Positions 33,879-43,594 of a DNA stretch of 64,000 nucleotides are shown here, in pieces. The notes below the pieces were generated by a model, which saw only the letters and a list, made by a program, of their open reading frames with translations, made no database searches and was not told where the DNA came from. The stretch is from positions 65,377-129,376 of the forward strand of contig DUBU01000013.1 of the NCBI GenBank assembly GCA_012960155.1, read 5' to 3'. The stretch's first letter is position 1. Each line of letters starts with the position of its first letter. The DNA comes from Micavibrio sp. Its GTDB lineage: Bacteria; Pseudomonadota; Alphaproteobacteria; Micavibrionales; Micavibrionaceae. Both the position numbers and the translations under genes were made by a program.

Positions 33879-35708
33879 TTAGGCAGACTTTGCCAAACTC
33901 TGTGCTTCGTTACTGTTTATAACTTCTAGGAAGTCGGCAGCATATTTTGTCAGCTTGGACTTACCCACGCCTGAAATCTGCGCCATGCTCTCGTTGGTTG
34001 TTGGCCGTTGTGCGGCCATTTCGGCGAGTGTCTTGTCGTGGAAGATCACATAGGGCGGCACGTTCTGCTCTTTGGCTAGCTCTAGGCGCTTTTCCCTTAA
34101 TAGGTCGAATAGTGATTGATCGGCATCAGACAGATCAATTTGAATTTGGGCGCGTGCGGCTTTCTTCTTGCTCTCTGATTTCGGTGGCATCCTTAGGGGC
34201 AGTGGCTGCTTTTCTTTTAAGAACGTTCTGCCTGCCGTAGATATAGCCATGCCGCCATGTCCCATAATGTCGACGTTGATCAGGCCGCGTGCCACGAGTT
34301 GTCTAATGAGAGAGCGCCATTGATTGCGGTTATGCTCTGTGCCAACGCCGAAGGTTGGTAACTGGTCGTGGCCGAAATTCTGTATGCGCTCATCTTCTTC
34401 GCCTAGTAGCACAGAAATGACATAGGCTTGTCCAAAGCGCTCACCTGTGCGGTAAATTGCAGACAGCAGCTTTTGGGCCGAGATGGAACCATCGAAAGTT
34501 TCGGGCGGCTCGAGACAGGCATCACAGTTATTGCAAGCTTGGCCTTCGTCACCGAAATAAGATAGCAGCACTTTGCGTCGGCAGTCACTGGCCTCTGTAA
34601 AGCCGAGGAGAGAATCCAGTTTACGATGCTCCATGCGTTTGCGTTCGACTGGTGCGTCACCTGTATCAATAAAACGGCGGCGAAGGGCGATATCTTCTGC
34701 GCCATATAACATCAATGCTTCGGCAGGTAAGCCGTCACGTCCCGCGCGGCCTGTTTCCTGATAATAGGCTTCAATACTGGATGGTAAGTCTACGTGAAGT
34801 ACAAAGCGCACGTCAGGCTTATCAATGCCCATACCGAAGGCGATGGTCGCGACCATAATAACGCCTTGTTCGTTTTTAAAACGGCGTTGGTTTTTTTCGC
34901 GCGTTTCGTTGTCCATTCCCGCATGGTAGGGCAGGGCATTAAAGCCTTCTGCTTTAAGCCGTTCTGTGATGCCTTCTGTTTTCTTGCGGGATAGACAGTA
35001 AACGATGCCGCTTTCGTTCTTGTCTTTGCTGGCGCGCTTCAGGAAGGCTAGCATTTGTTGTGTAGGATTTGTTTTTTCCGCTACGCTGTAACGGATATTA
35101 GGGCGGTCAAAGCCGGCAATAAAGCTGTTGTCATTGCCAAGGCGCATATGGTCGACGATTTCTGTGCGCGTTGGTGCATCTGCTGTGGCTGTGAGGGCGA
35201 TGCGCGGAACGGCAGGAAACATATCATTCAGGCAGTTCAGCTCACGATATTCAGGGCGGAAGTCGTGTCCCCATTGTGACATACAGTGTGCTTCATCAAT
35301 GGCAATCAGTGATAAATTGATATGTTCCAGACGTTCTAATGTTTCAGGGCGCAAGATTGTCTCGGGTGCCATGTAGAGAAGGTCGATATTTCCTTTTGAG
35401 ACGTCCTCCCAAATCTCGCTTTTTTCTGCGCCTGTCAGGCGGGAGTTAAGAGCAGCGGCCTTAACGCCAGCTTGGCGTAGCGCACTGACCTGATCTTCCA
35501 TAAGGGCGATAAGCGGGGAAACTATAAGGCCCGTGCCTGGGCGCAGCATAGCAGGGATTTGGTAGCATAAAGATTTACCACCCCCTGTTGGCATCAATAC
35601 GAATGCGTTTTTACCATCTATCACATGATCGATAATTTCGGCTTGCTGCCCACGAAAGGCATCGTAGCCGTAGACCGATTTCAGGATAGATAGTGGGGTG
35701 TTTGACAT
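33879..35708 (-). CDS. recQ: ATP-dependent DNA helicase RecQ
   Basis: The 609-residue helicase has Walker [21 protein letters not shown] box, ALTATAD, the RecQ zinc domain (Cys residues in [15 protein letters not shown]), the winged helix and a C-terminal HRDC domain (about 520-600). It unwinds DNA 3'-5' in recombination and fork repair. Length matches E. coli RecQ. It is a single-gene unit. Confidence 0.97.
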   Translation of the reverse strand: MSNTPLSILKSVYGYDAFRGQQAEIIDHVIDGKNAFVLMPTGGGKSLCYQIPAMLRPGTGLIVSPLIALMEDQVSALRQAGVKAAALNSRLTGAEKSEIWEDVSKGNIDLLYMAPETILRPETLERLEHINLSLIAIDEAHCMSQWGHDFRPEYRELNCLNDMFPAVPRIALTATADAPTRTEIVDHMRLGNDNSFIAGFDRPNIRYSVAEKTNPTQQMLAFLKRASKDKNESGIVYCLSRKKTEGITERLKAEGFNALPYHAGMDNETREKNQRRFKNEQGVIMVATIAFGMGIDKPDVRFVLHVDLPSSIEAYYQETGRAGRDGLPAEALMLYGAEDIALRRRFIDTGDAPVERKRMEHRKLDSLLGFTEASDCRRKVLLSYFGDEGQACNNCDACLEPPETFDGSISAQKLLSAIYRTGERFGQAYVISVLLGEEDERIQNFGHDQLPTFGVGTEHNRNQWRSLIRQLVARGLINVDIMGHGGMAISTAGRTFLKEKQPLPLRMPPKSESKKKAARAQIQIDLSDADQSLFDLLREKRLELAKEQNVPPYVIFHDKTLAEMAAQRPTTNESMAQISGVGKSKLTKYAADFLEVINSNEAQSLAKSA

Positions 35709-35882
35709 TTAAAGCGTGGTAATCCGTTTGGGTGTAATTCATTCCTCGATAGCGCATCACATATGATGTTTCAACTGATCCGTGGTTTTAGGGGCGATTG
35801 CCCTGTGTATGGAGATGGTTTTCTGTAGATTTGTTTTGAAATTGGGGCATTTCTTGCTTATCTCTACATATCGAATTTAGTG

Positions 35883-36977
35883 ATGAAGAAGGCGAATGAA
35901 ATGCAAGCTTTGGCTAAGCGCATTATTGTGTGGCTCGGGTCTCCCGCGCTCGTCTTCTATGTGATGCCCGTTTATATGGCTGTTATCATTGCTGGCACGG
36001 TTGCGCAAAAAGAATTGGGACTATATCGTTCGTTGCAGCTGTTCTTTGCTTCCCCTGTATTTTTGAGCTTAACGGCGCTGCTGACATTTGGCGTGTTTTG
36101 TCGTTTCTTGTTTCATAGCGAATGGAAGCGCGAGAAGGCTGGTATCCATCTGGCGCATTTGGGTGTTCTCATTTTGCTGGTTGGCGGCCTTATGACAGCA
36201 CTTGTAGCCCGAGAAGGCTATATCACCATTCCTGAAGGTGAGACGAAGCTGTTTGTATCAGATTATCATCAGCGCGAGCTGTTGATCGTTCGTGATGGAG
36301 ATGTCTTTGCCCGCGTTCCACATCAGAAGATAAAGCGCGGTCAGGCTTTGAGTTTTGACGGCCTGCCGTTACGTATTGAAGTCTTGAATAACTGCCGTAA
36401 TTGCGAAATCAGCGAGCGTCAGAATGTTGCTGATAATATGCGCGGTATGTCTCGTTTTATGGCGCTGGGTGATGGGCCGCTGGAAAAAGATGAAGAGCGT
36501 AACTTGTACGGTGCAACGCTAATGCTGTCGGGTGGTACGACTGAGCAAGATGGTATGTATGTCGTGTTTGAAGCGATGCCCAACCCCATTGAAATGGATA
36601 TTGACGGCCATAAGGTCGAGATAATTTACGGTAAGGCGCAGCGTGCTTTGCCGTTTGCTATCAGGTTAGATGATTTTGCTGAAGATCTTTATGAAGGCAC
36701 TAGCAAGGCACGCGCCTTTCATTCTGATATCGCGGTGGTTGAACCTGAAGGGGTAGAGTGGCCTGTTCGCATCGCAATGAACCAGCCTTTACGCTACAAG
36801 GGTTACACGCTGTTTCAGTCTTCATTTATTCGTGCTGAGAACGGTGAAGAAGCAACAGTCTTGGCTGTGGTTGAAAATCAGGGATGGCTCGCGCCTTATA
36901 TCGGTACCATTCTGATGGCGATTGGTCTTTTGTGGCACGCAGTTTTGGTTATGATAAAGCGGGGGCGCAGTATATGA
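35883..36977 (+). CDS. resB: ResB/CcsB-like cytochrome c biogenesis protein
   Basis: The 364-residue protein has three N-terminal membrane segments (about 17-37, 52-70, 85-103), a large periplasmic domain (about 105-330) and a C-terminal membrane segment (about 335-358). Segments such as GEVEGYITIPEG-type and PLRYKGYTLFQSSF fit the ResB family. With CcsA it forms the System II heme lyase that delivers and attaches heme to apocytochrome c outside the membrane. I chose the ATG at 35883 over the GTG at 35880. The stop overlaps the CcsA start (ATGA). Confidence 0.88.
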   Translation: MKKANEMQALAKRIIVWLGSPALVFYVMPVYMAVIIAGTVAQKELGLYRSLQLFFASPVFLSLTALLTFGVFCRFLFHSEWKREKAGIHLAHLGVLILLVGGLMTALVAREGYITIPEGETKLFVSDYHQRELLIVRDGDVFARVPHQKIKRGQALSFDGLPLRIEVLNNCRNCEISERQNVADNMRGMSRFMALGDGPLEKDEERNLYGATLMLSGGTTEQDGMYVVFEAMPNPIEMDIDGHKVEIIYGKAQRALPFAIRLDDFAEDLYEGTSKARAFHSDIAVVEPEGVEWPVRIAMNQPLRYKGYTLFQSSFIRAENGEEATVLAVVENQGWLAPYIGTILMAIGLLWHAVLVMIKRGRSI

Positions 36978-38755
36978 TACGGCTTCTGAATATAGCTCTG
37001 TTTATGGTTGTGCTCTGCCTATCCGTCGGGGTACAGGCTGCTGATTATCAGTCCTTTAAGGCCATACCAGTTTTACATGAGGGGCGCGTTAAGCCTTTGG
37101 ATAGCGTCGCGCGTGTTTATAAGGAACGCTTATCGGGTAGTGAGCATGGCGCGGCAGTATTTATGGCGCAGGTCTTATTTGACCCCACGGCGGCCGCCGA
37201 TCAGCCTGTGATCTATATTCGTGATGCCCAGGTTCTTGGCCAGCTAGGTCTTGCCGCGCGGCAGGGGCATTTATATAGTCTATCTGAGTTAGTGCCCGGT
37301 TTGCAGAAGACTGAAGACCAGCTTCCTGAATTGCTGGAAAACGAAGCCGACCTTACGACATCGCAACGTACATTTGTCGATGTGCATGAGATGGCACTCA
37401 TATATTCCAGATTGCTTGGCACGTTCAGCTTTATGCTACCGATGGCTATGGCGCTTCCTGATGATGTGAAAATAGAAACAGCGTTTGAGGAGGGTGCTAC
37501 TTATAGCGAGCTGCAACCATATATCGCCCAACTCGAAGAACGTCTGCAGGAAGTCGTTAAGCTCAAGGGAGAGGATTTTTCGGCATACTCGGAGCAGGAG
37601 ACATTGTTGGCTGTCCTGATGTTCAGGTTACGCAGTATGGAGAGTGATTTGTCAAGAAACGATTTGTTTCGTATTTACTCTGATAGTCAATGGGTGTCTC
37701 CTTGGCAATTAATTGATGCTGCTGAAGAGAGTCAAGTATTACAACGCTGGGAAGCTTTGGCATCAGCCTACAGGCTGGGTGATATGCAGGCTTTTGAACA
37801 GGCTGCTAATTCATTGTCAGTGCCGAAATTTGAATCAGCTGTGCACCTTGAGAATTTGTATAAGGCTGTGAAGCCATTCAGACTCGCGAGTGCTTTGTAC
37901 TTTGTTACGTTAGTCTTGTGTGTGGTGTATTACATCAAACCGCTAAAGGCTTTATTTGCTCTGGCATGTGTCAGCGCTGTGTTTGGCTCTTTCGTTCAGT
38001 TTAGCGGTATCTTGGCGCGCATTATCATTCTTGGTCGCCCGCCTGTTGGCTCGCTCTATGAATCCTTGTTATTTGTTGGGTTTGTTGTCGTACTATGTGC
38101 ATTGATCATTCTATGTTTCCGCAGGCAAGTGGCCACATTATTGGGAGGTGTGAGTGCGGCACTAGGTATTTTGTTAGTAGCACCTTATATTGCGCCTGAC
38201 GGAGATAACCTTGAGACTTTAGTGGCGGTTCTGAATACGAATTTCTGGCTAGCGACGCACGTTATATGCATTACGGTTGGTTATGGTGTTTGCATTCTAA
38301 GCGCCATGTTATCTCACATATATTTGTTTCGCCGTGGGCAGGGAGATCGCGCTGAAGGCCTGTGGTCTTTGTTATATATCATCGCTATGGTGGCGCTGTT
38401 CTTTACGGCATTCGGCACTATGCTCGGTGGCATATGGGCGGATCAGTCATGGGGGCGTTTCTGGGGATGGGACCCTAAAGAAAACGGTGCCTTGATTATC
38501 GTGTTGTGGATTGTGTGGCTTGTTCATGCGCGCTTGGGTAATCATTTATCGCGCTTGTGGCTGGCGGCGGGTTTTGCCATGCTGAACGTGATTGTTGCCT
38601 TGGCGTGGTTTGGTGTTAATTTGCTGAGTGTCGGGCTGCATTCCTATGGCTTTATATCAGGCATTGCGACCGGCCTGACGGCATTTTGTGTATCTGAATT
38701 TGTTGTTATTGGATTGCTGCTGTTAAAAGCACAGGGGAAGAAACGTGAAGCTTAA
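36974..38755 (+). CDS. ccsA: CcsA/ResC-like cytochrome c synthase with N-terminal domain
   Basis: The 593-residue protein has a signal peptide (1-23), a long N-terminal extracytoplasmic domain (about 24-300) and then eight or so membrane segments. The WWD-type heme motif is at 493-500 (WGRFWGWD, followed by PKENGAL), with possible heme-ligand histidines near 429 and in WLVHARLGN. The ATG at 36974 gives the signal peptide; the frame is open further upstream but overlaps resB. The extended N-terminus is like the periplasmic region of fused CcsBA proteins, yet ResB is also separate here. With resB and the TlpA-like gene it makes a System II unit. Confidence 0.9.
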   Translation: MIRLLNIALFMVVLCLSVGVQAADYQSFKAIPVLHEGRVKPLDSVARVYKERLSGSEHGAAVFMAQVLFDPTAAADQPVIYIRDAQVLGQLGLAARQGHLYSLSELVPGLQKTEDQLPELLENEADLTTSQRTFVDVHEMALIYSRLLGTFSFMLPMAMALPDDVKIETAFEEGATYSELQPYIAQLEERLQEVVKLKGEDFSAYSEQETLLAVLMFRLRSMESDLSRNDLFRIYSDSQWVSPWQLIDAAEESQVLQRWEALASAYRLGDMQAFEQAANSLSVPKFESAVHLENLYKAVKPFRLASALYFVTLVLCVVYYIKPLKALFALACVSAVFGSFVQFSGILARIIILGRPPVGSLYESLLFVGFVVVLCALIILCFRRQVATLLGGVSAALGILLVAPYIAPDGDNLETLVAVLNTNFWLATHVICITVGYGVCILSAMLSHIYLFRRGQGDRAEGLWSLLYIIAMVALFFTAFGTMLGGIWADQSWGRFWGWDPKENGALIIVLWIVWLVHARLGNHLSRLWLAAGFAMLNVIVALAWFGVNLLSVGLHSYGFISGIATGLTAFCVSEFVVIGLLLLKAQGKKREA

Positions 38756-39329
38756 TATCATTATAATGATTGGTTTGGTTCTTGTTGTAGCGTATGGCAC
38801 GCACTGGTTTCAAGATCAGCCGCCGCCCGTACCTGTAAAGCCTGTTTCAGAAACGGTGAGAGAAGTTCCTGTTAGTGTTGCGGAGCCAATGCAAGGCACG
38901 TTGCCTTATTTCCTATCTGTGGCGCTTGATGGGAGCGCCGTTGAACCGAACCGTTTCAAAGGCAAGTTTGCGGCGTTGAATTTCTGGGCGACATGGTGCC
39001 CACCTTGTGTAGAAGAGTTTCCAAGACTGTTATCAATTGCCAGCGACTACCCGGATGATTTTGTGTTGGTATTGTTTTCGAGTGATAAAAGCGAAGACGA
39101 CATTGATCGTTTTGTGGCGCGCCTTACAGAGGAGGAGCAAGCTATTCTAGAGCAAGATAATGTTATCATGATCTGGGATGATACGGGTGAGGCGACATTC
39201 GGTGTGTTTAAAGTCGAACGTTACCCCGAGACCATTCTTGTTGATCGTAAAGGTAAATTGCTGGGTAAGCTAAAGGGCGCGGACTGGGGCAAGGAAGCCA
39301 TTACCGATTATATCGATGCCGACTCTTAA
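38745..39329 (+). CDS. TlpA/ResA-like thioredoxin
   Basis: The 194-residue protein has an N-terminal membrane anchor (about 4-20) and a thioredoxin-like domain with C85-PP-C88 in FWATWCPPCVEEFP. TlpA/ResA-type proteins keep apocytochrome heme-binding cysteines reduced before heme attachment. GTG start at 38745; it overlaps ccsA by 11 bp, so it is in the same operon and role. Confidence 0.92.
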   Translation: MKLNIIIMIGLVLVVAYGTHWFQDQPPPVPVKPVSETVREVPVSVAEPMQGTLPYFLSVALDGSAVEPNRFKGKFAALNFWATWCPPCVEEFPRLLSIASDYPDDFVLVLFSSDKSEDDIDRFVARLTEEEQAILEQDNVIMIWDDTGEATFGVFKVERYPETILVDRKGKLLGKLKGADWGKEAITDYIDADS

Positions 39330-39418
39330 TGTATTATGTAGAAAGAATTTGCATTTGAAACTTTCTGTGCTAGGGTTTTGCCTAAATCATAATTAAGAAA
39401 AATACAGGGGAGGCTGTT

Positions 39419-40093
39419 ATGGGCAGCACACTAAGAAAATCAGGTTTGACAGCTTTGTTTACAGCCGCAGCGTTTTCGTTGTTTTCGGCATATGCAACAC
39501 CTGTTATGGCGCAGGCTAATCCAACTGATCTGGTTGAGACTTTCGGTGATCAGGTTGAGCAAGGGGATGCTGTGCAACAGCTTGTGGATATGCTGAATGA
39601 CGGTGGCTTTCAACTTGCCGGTATGGGCACTACAATGGGGCAGCAAGGCCCTATGGGATATATCGCTGTTTTTGCTAATAGTGCCAATGAATGGAAGATG
39701 GTGAGTATTGATCGCCGTTTTGCATCTGCGCGTGTTATGAACGAAGGCACAACTTTCAGCACTATTAATTACCGTTATAATATTCGCATTAACTATGATG
39801 CCGATATGGGCGGTGCGCAGCTAATCCCTGTTCAAAGCCAGGGCGGTGATAATGGTTGCGGAACGGAAGAAGCTTTTGGCCGTAACTTTATTAAAGAGAA
39901 TTATGCGACAGGTTATTTAATGCAAGGCATTGATAGCGATAACGACATCATGAAGATATTTATCAATGATGAAGGTGGTTTCCTTGGATCATCTACGGAA
40001 CAAGATTTTCATCGCACAACGTGTCCGCAGTTTCAGGGTGAAAGCTTCCGTATAGGTGAAGACTTTATGCCTACGCCGCGCGTTGCCCCTTAA
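39419..40093 (+). CDS. Secreted hypothetical protein
   Basis: The 224-residue protein has a signal peptide (about 1-31, ending PVMAQA). The mature part is strand-rich with no recognised domain and two Cys (NGCGTEE, TTCPQFQ) that could form a disulfide. A strong AGGGGAGG site precedes the ATG. It is convergent with glpK, 16 bp away. Probably periplasmic; function unknown. Confidence 0.75.
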   Translation: MGSTLRKSGLTALFTAAAFSLFSAYATPVMAQANPTDLVETFGDQVEQGDAVQQLVDMLNDGGFQLAGMGTTMGQQGPMGYIAVFANSANEWKMVSIDRRFASARVMNEGTTFSTINYRYNIRINYDADMGGAQLIPVQSQGGDNGCGTEEAFGRNFIKENYATGYLMQGIDSDNDIMKIFINDEGGFLGSSTEQDFHRTTCPQFQGESFRIGEDFMPTPRVAP

Positions 40094-40109
40094 ACTAAGA
40101 TAGTTAGGC

Positions 40110-41591
40110 TTAAGCGCCCGATAACACCATGCCGATGGCCGTTTTCCAGCCGTCGGCTAATTTTTTGCGCTCATCACTGTCTATCTGTGGCTTGAACTTG
40201 CGGTCGCTTTTCCAGTTGCGTTTGATGTCATCCAGATTTTCGTACACGCCGGCATATAGACCTGCCAGATAGGCGGCGCCTAAGGCTGTTGTTTCTGCAA
40301 CTATGGGCACTTGTACTTCCACGTCCAGCATATCGGCGATGAACTGGCAGACAAAGTTGTTAGCGACAAGGCCGCCGTCTGCGCGGATGACTTCGGGTGT
40401 GTGGGCGCTGTCTGCACTCATGGCGCCCATCAGATCCATGGTCTGGTATGCTTGCGCTTCGAGGGCGGCGCGTGTGATGTGCTGTTTGTTGCTCTCGCGT
40501 GTTAAGCCGCTAATGATGGCTTGGGCTTCGGGTTTCCAGTGCGGTGCTCCTAAACCTGTGAAGGCCGGGACAAAATACACGCCGTTATTATCATCAACGG
40601 ATGTCGCCATCTTCTCGCTCTCGGCGGCATCTTTGAAAAAGCCGAGGTCATCGCGCAGCCATTGGATCGCAGCGCCCGCGACAAAGATAGAGCCTTCGAT
40701 AGCGTAGCGTGTGTCGCCGTTGATCGTATAGGCAATCGTTGTTAGCAGTTTGTTTTGAGACTGTTTGAAGTTGCGGCCGATATTCATTAGCGCAAAGCAG
40801 CCTGTGCCGTAGGTGGATTTCACCATGCCTTCTTCAAAGCAGGCTTGGCCGATCAAGGCGGCTTGCTGGTCACCTGCAATGCCGCCGACAGTCAGGTCAT
40901 AGGGCAGAAGGCCATCTTTGACCTTGGCAAATTCTGATACGTTTTCCTTGATTTCGGGCATCATGGATTTGGGGATATTAAAGAGCTTTAACAGCTCATC
41001 ATCCCAGTCACGCGTGATCAAGTTGCATAGCATTGTGCGGGATGCGTTTGTGACATCTGTGGCATGAACCTCGCCGCCGCTGAGTTTCCAAAGCAGCCAT
41101 GTGTCTATCGTGCCGAACAGCAGATCGCCAGCTTCGGCTTTTTTACGTGCGCCGTCTACGTTATCCAGTATCCACGCGATTTTAGTGGCGGAGAAATACG
41201 GATCGAGCAGAAGGCCAGTGCGTTTGCTGACCAGTGGTTCATGACCTTGGCCTTTTAGATCTTTGCATAGATCGGCTGTGCGGCGATCTTGCCAGACAAT
41301 CGCGTTATAGACAGGCTCACCTGTGTTCTTATCCCAGACAACGGTTGTTTCGCGCTGGTTTGTAATACCGATGGCTTCGGGGGCTGTTTTGGCTTTTTCA
41401 AGAACCTGTTTTGTGACTTCGAGTGTGTCGTTCCAGATATCAACGGCACTTTGTTCTACCCAGCCTTTATGAGGGTAGTGCAGTGTCAGTTCTTTTTGCG
41501 CGACTTCCAGAATGTCGCCGCGTTCGGAAAACAGGATCGCGCGGGAACTGGTTGTACCTTGGTCAATTGCCAGAATTGTCTTATCAGCCAT
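40110..41591 (-). CDS. glpK: Glycerol kinase
   Basis: The 493-residue FGGY-family kinase has the N-terminal AIDQGTTSSRAILF phosphate motif, GITNQRETTVVW, GTIDTWLLWKL, and the C-terminal adenosine motifs (LRADGGLVANNF-type). It makes glycerol 3-phosphate from glycerol and ATP. Its ATG overlaps the glpD stop by 8 bp, so it is downstream in a glpD-glpK operon. No glycerol facilitator gene is seen in the operon. Confidence 0.97.
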   Translation of the reverse strand: MADKTILAIDQGTTSSRAILFSERGDILEVAQKELTLHYPHKGWVEQSAVDIWNDTLEVTKQVLEKAKTAPEAIGITNQRETTVVWDKNTGEPVYNAIVWQDRRTADLCKDLKGQGHEPLVSKRTGLLLDPYFSATKIAWILDNVDGARKKAEAGDLLFGTIDTWLLWKLSGGEVHATDVTNASRTMLCNLITRDWDDELLKLFNIPKSMMPEIKENVSEFAKVKDGLLPYDLTVGGIAGDQQAALIGQACFEEGMVKSTYGTGCFALMNIGRNFKQSQNKLLTTIAYTINGDTRYAIEGSIFVAGAAIQWLRDDLGFFKDAAESEKMATSVDDNNGVYFVPAFTGLGAPHWKPEAQAIISGLTRESNKQHITRAALEAQAYQTMDLMGAMSADSAHTPEVIRADGGLVANNFVCQFIADMLDVEVQVPIVAETTALGAAYLAGLYAGVYENLDDIKRNWKSDRKFKPQIDSDERKKLADGWKTAIGMVLSGA

Positions 41592-43026
41592 TTTGAAAAC
41601 GTCTTTCGATATTGCTTCTTGTTTTATCGCTTATGTGTAAATCGAGTTTCGAGCGGCGCCATAGCACGTCTTCGGCGGTGCACGCCCATTCGTGTTCTAT
41701 TAAATAGGAAATTTCGGATTCGTAAATATCATCGCCGTAATGTGTCCCCAGATCGCCATCATTGATCACTTGGGGCAGGCGCGTGCCGTAATTGCGAGCA
41801 AGACGGTAGATCAGATTTGAATTGAGATCAGGGTAGCGCGTTTGCATGTCCTGCACGAAGACGTCGAAGTTTTCGATGTCACCGCCCGGCAAGACTTCGT
41901 GTGCTGTCCAGCTTGGTTTGTCGGTCAATACGTCCAGCGCGTCTTCAGCCAATCTACGGTAAGTAGTGATTTTGCCGCCGAAGACGGACAGTATCGGCGC
42001 GCCGTGCGTGTTATCTAATATCAGTTTGTAATCACGGGTAACGGCGCTTGCGTTGTCGTCGCCGTCATCGAGAAGAGGGCGCACGCCGCTATAGGTTTTG
42101 ATGATATCGGCGTGGGTAATTTGTTTTTCGAAGTTCGAGTTGATGGCGGTTATCAGATAGTCTTTTTCGTCTTCGCTGATGGCTGCGTCATAGGCATTGC
42201 CGTCAAAGCTCTCGTCCGTTGTGCCGATCAATGTGAAGTTATGTTCGTAAGGAATGGCAAACACGATGCGGCCATCAGGCTGTTGCAGAATGTAGGCGTG
42301 ATCTCCTTCGAATAGTCTAGGTACTATAATGTGGCTGCCCTTTACTAAACGTATACGCGGCGTTTCGGATTGTGATAGATTGTTGTCGTCCAGCAGACTT
42401 CTTACCCATGGGCCTGTCGCGTTTACCAGTTTGTCAGCCGTAACGGTTTTGTGGCCGTCCAGCGTGATGAGCCATTTACCGTCTTTGATTTCCAGTTTCG
42501 TGCAGCTTGTTTGCGTCAGGATATCTGCACCATGTTCGGCGGCGCTCATGGCGTTCAAGACAACCAGCCGTGAATCCTGTACCCAGCCATCTGAATATTC
42601 GAAGCCTTTGGTGAATTTTGATTTCAGTATACCGTCGTTAAAGTTGATTTGCTTTGATTTGGGCAGGGTAATGCGTCCGCCGATATGGTCATATAAAAAA
42701 AGTCCCATGCGGATTAGCCATTTCGGGCGCAGGTGACTGTCATGCGGCAGTTTAAAGCGCAAAGGCCAGATGATATGCGGTGCGAGTTTTAACAGGACTT
42801 CGCGTTCTTGTAATGCGTGGCGCACTAGTTTGAATTCGTAATATTCAAGGTAGCGCAAACCACCATGAATAAGCTTTGTGCTTGCTGATGATGTTGCTTG
42901 GGCAAGATCTTTGGCTTCGACTAGTAAGGTGCTTAGGCCACGACCTGCGGCATCGCGTGCAATGCCTGCGCCATTAATTCCGCCGCCAATAATGCATATA
43001 TCGTAATGTTTAGTCTGATGATTCAT
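41584..43026 (-). CDS. glpD: Glycerol-3-phosphate dehydrogenase
   Basis: The 480-residue FAD enzyme starts with the dinucleotide motif CIIGGGINGAGIARDAAGRG and has STKLIHGGLRYLEYYEF, typical of GlpD. It oxidises glycerol 3-phosphate to dihydroxyacetone phosphate and passes electrons to quinone at the inner membrane. It shares one base with the UPF0262 stop (TGATG) and overlaps glpK, so the three genes form one minus-strand operon. Confidence 0.96.
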   Translation of the reverse strand: MNHQTKHYDICIIGGGINGAGIARDAAGRGLSTLLVEAKDLAQATSSASTKLIHGGLRYLEYYEFKLVRHALQEREVLLKLAPHIIWPLRFKLPHDSHLRPKWLIRMGLFLYDHIGGRITLPKSKQINFNDGILKSKFTKGFEYSDGWVQDSRLVVLNAMSAAEHGADILTQTSCTKLEIKDGKWLITLDGHKTVTADKLVNATGPWVRSLLDDNNLSQSETPRIRLVKGSHIIVPRLFEGDHAYILQQPDGRIVFAIPYEHNFTLIGTTDESFDGNAYDAAISEDEKDYLITAINSNFEKQITHADIIKTYSGVRPLLDDGDDNASAVTRDYKLILDNTHGAPILSVFGGKITTYRRLAEDALDVLTDKPSWTAHEVLPGGDIENFDVFVQDMQTRYPDLNSNLIYRLARNYGTRLPQVINDGDLGTHYGDDIYESEISYLIEHEWACTAEDVLWRRSKLDLHISDKTRSNIERRFQNG

Positions 43027-43541
43027 CAGGCTAATTTAACATGGGTCTTGTGCAATGTGCAGATGATTGTGAAAAAACGGCGGGCGGTTTCGTGATCCAT
43101 TTTGATTTTGCCTTCAAGGCGTTCCTGAATGAGATCAGCCCCTTCGTTATGGATGCCGCGGCGTGCCATGTCGATGGCTTCGAGTTTGTCGGCTGTCGCG
43201 TGCTGGCGGGCTTGTTCGTAACTTTCCAGCATTAAGAAGTAATCCTGAATAATACGGCGATAGGGTTTTAGCGCCAGCACCAGCGTATTTAAATCCTGTC
43301 CTTCCGCGTTACGGATATAGATGACAAGGCGATGATCTTCGATACCGAGTTTCAGATCATAAGGCGCGCTTGTGTCTTCGTAGGGTGTGAACTCTTCACA
43401 GCGCTGCATGTTCTGGAGGGCTTGTGCTTGCTCGCGCGCCAGATATTCGGGCAGGGCGCTTTTGCTGTCCTTGATAATCTCGATACTGGCGATTTGTCTG
43501 GTGTTCGTCACGGCGCTGCATCCCTTTGGTTTTACTATCAT
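43026..43541 (-). CDS. UPF0262 family protein
   Basis: The 171-residue protein contains LKPYRRIIQDYFLMLESYEQ and AIDMARRGIHNEGADLIQER, the conserved core of UPF0262, a family largely confined to Alphaproteobacteria. Function is unknown. In many relatives it sits near murA and hisD; here murA is about 2.8 kb upstream on the same strand and the gene is translationally coupled to glpD. The N-terminal 30 residues are less conserved. Confidence 0.88.
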   Translation of the reverse strand: MIVKPKGCSAVTNTRQIASIEIIKDSKSALPEYLAREQAQALQNMQRCEEFTPYEDTSAPYDLKLGIEDHRLVIYIRNAEGQDLNTLVLALKPYRRIIQDYFLMLESYEQARQHATADKLEAIDMARRGIHNEGADLIQERLEGKIKMDHETARRFFTIICTLHKTHVKLA

Positions 43542-43594
43542 ATAGATAGGTTCATTTGAAAAGGGTTGCAGCGCACAAAAAGTGATTTATCCGC

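Noticed and set aside
33869..33884. Perfect 6-bp hairpin GCCTAA/TTAGGC over the convergent stops of the His-rich protein and recQ
   Set aside because: There is no T-tract on either side and the stem is short and AT-rich, so I do not call it a terminator.
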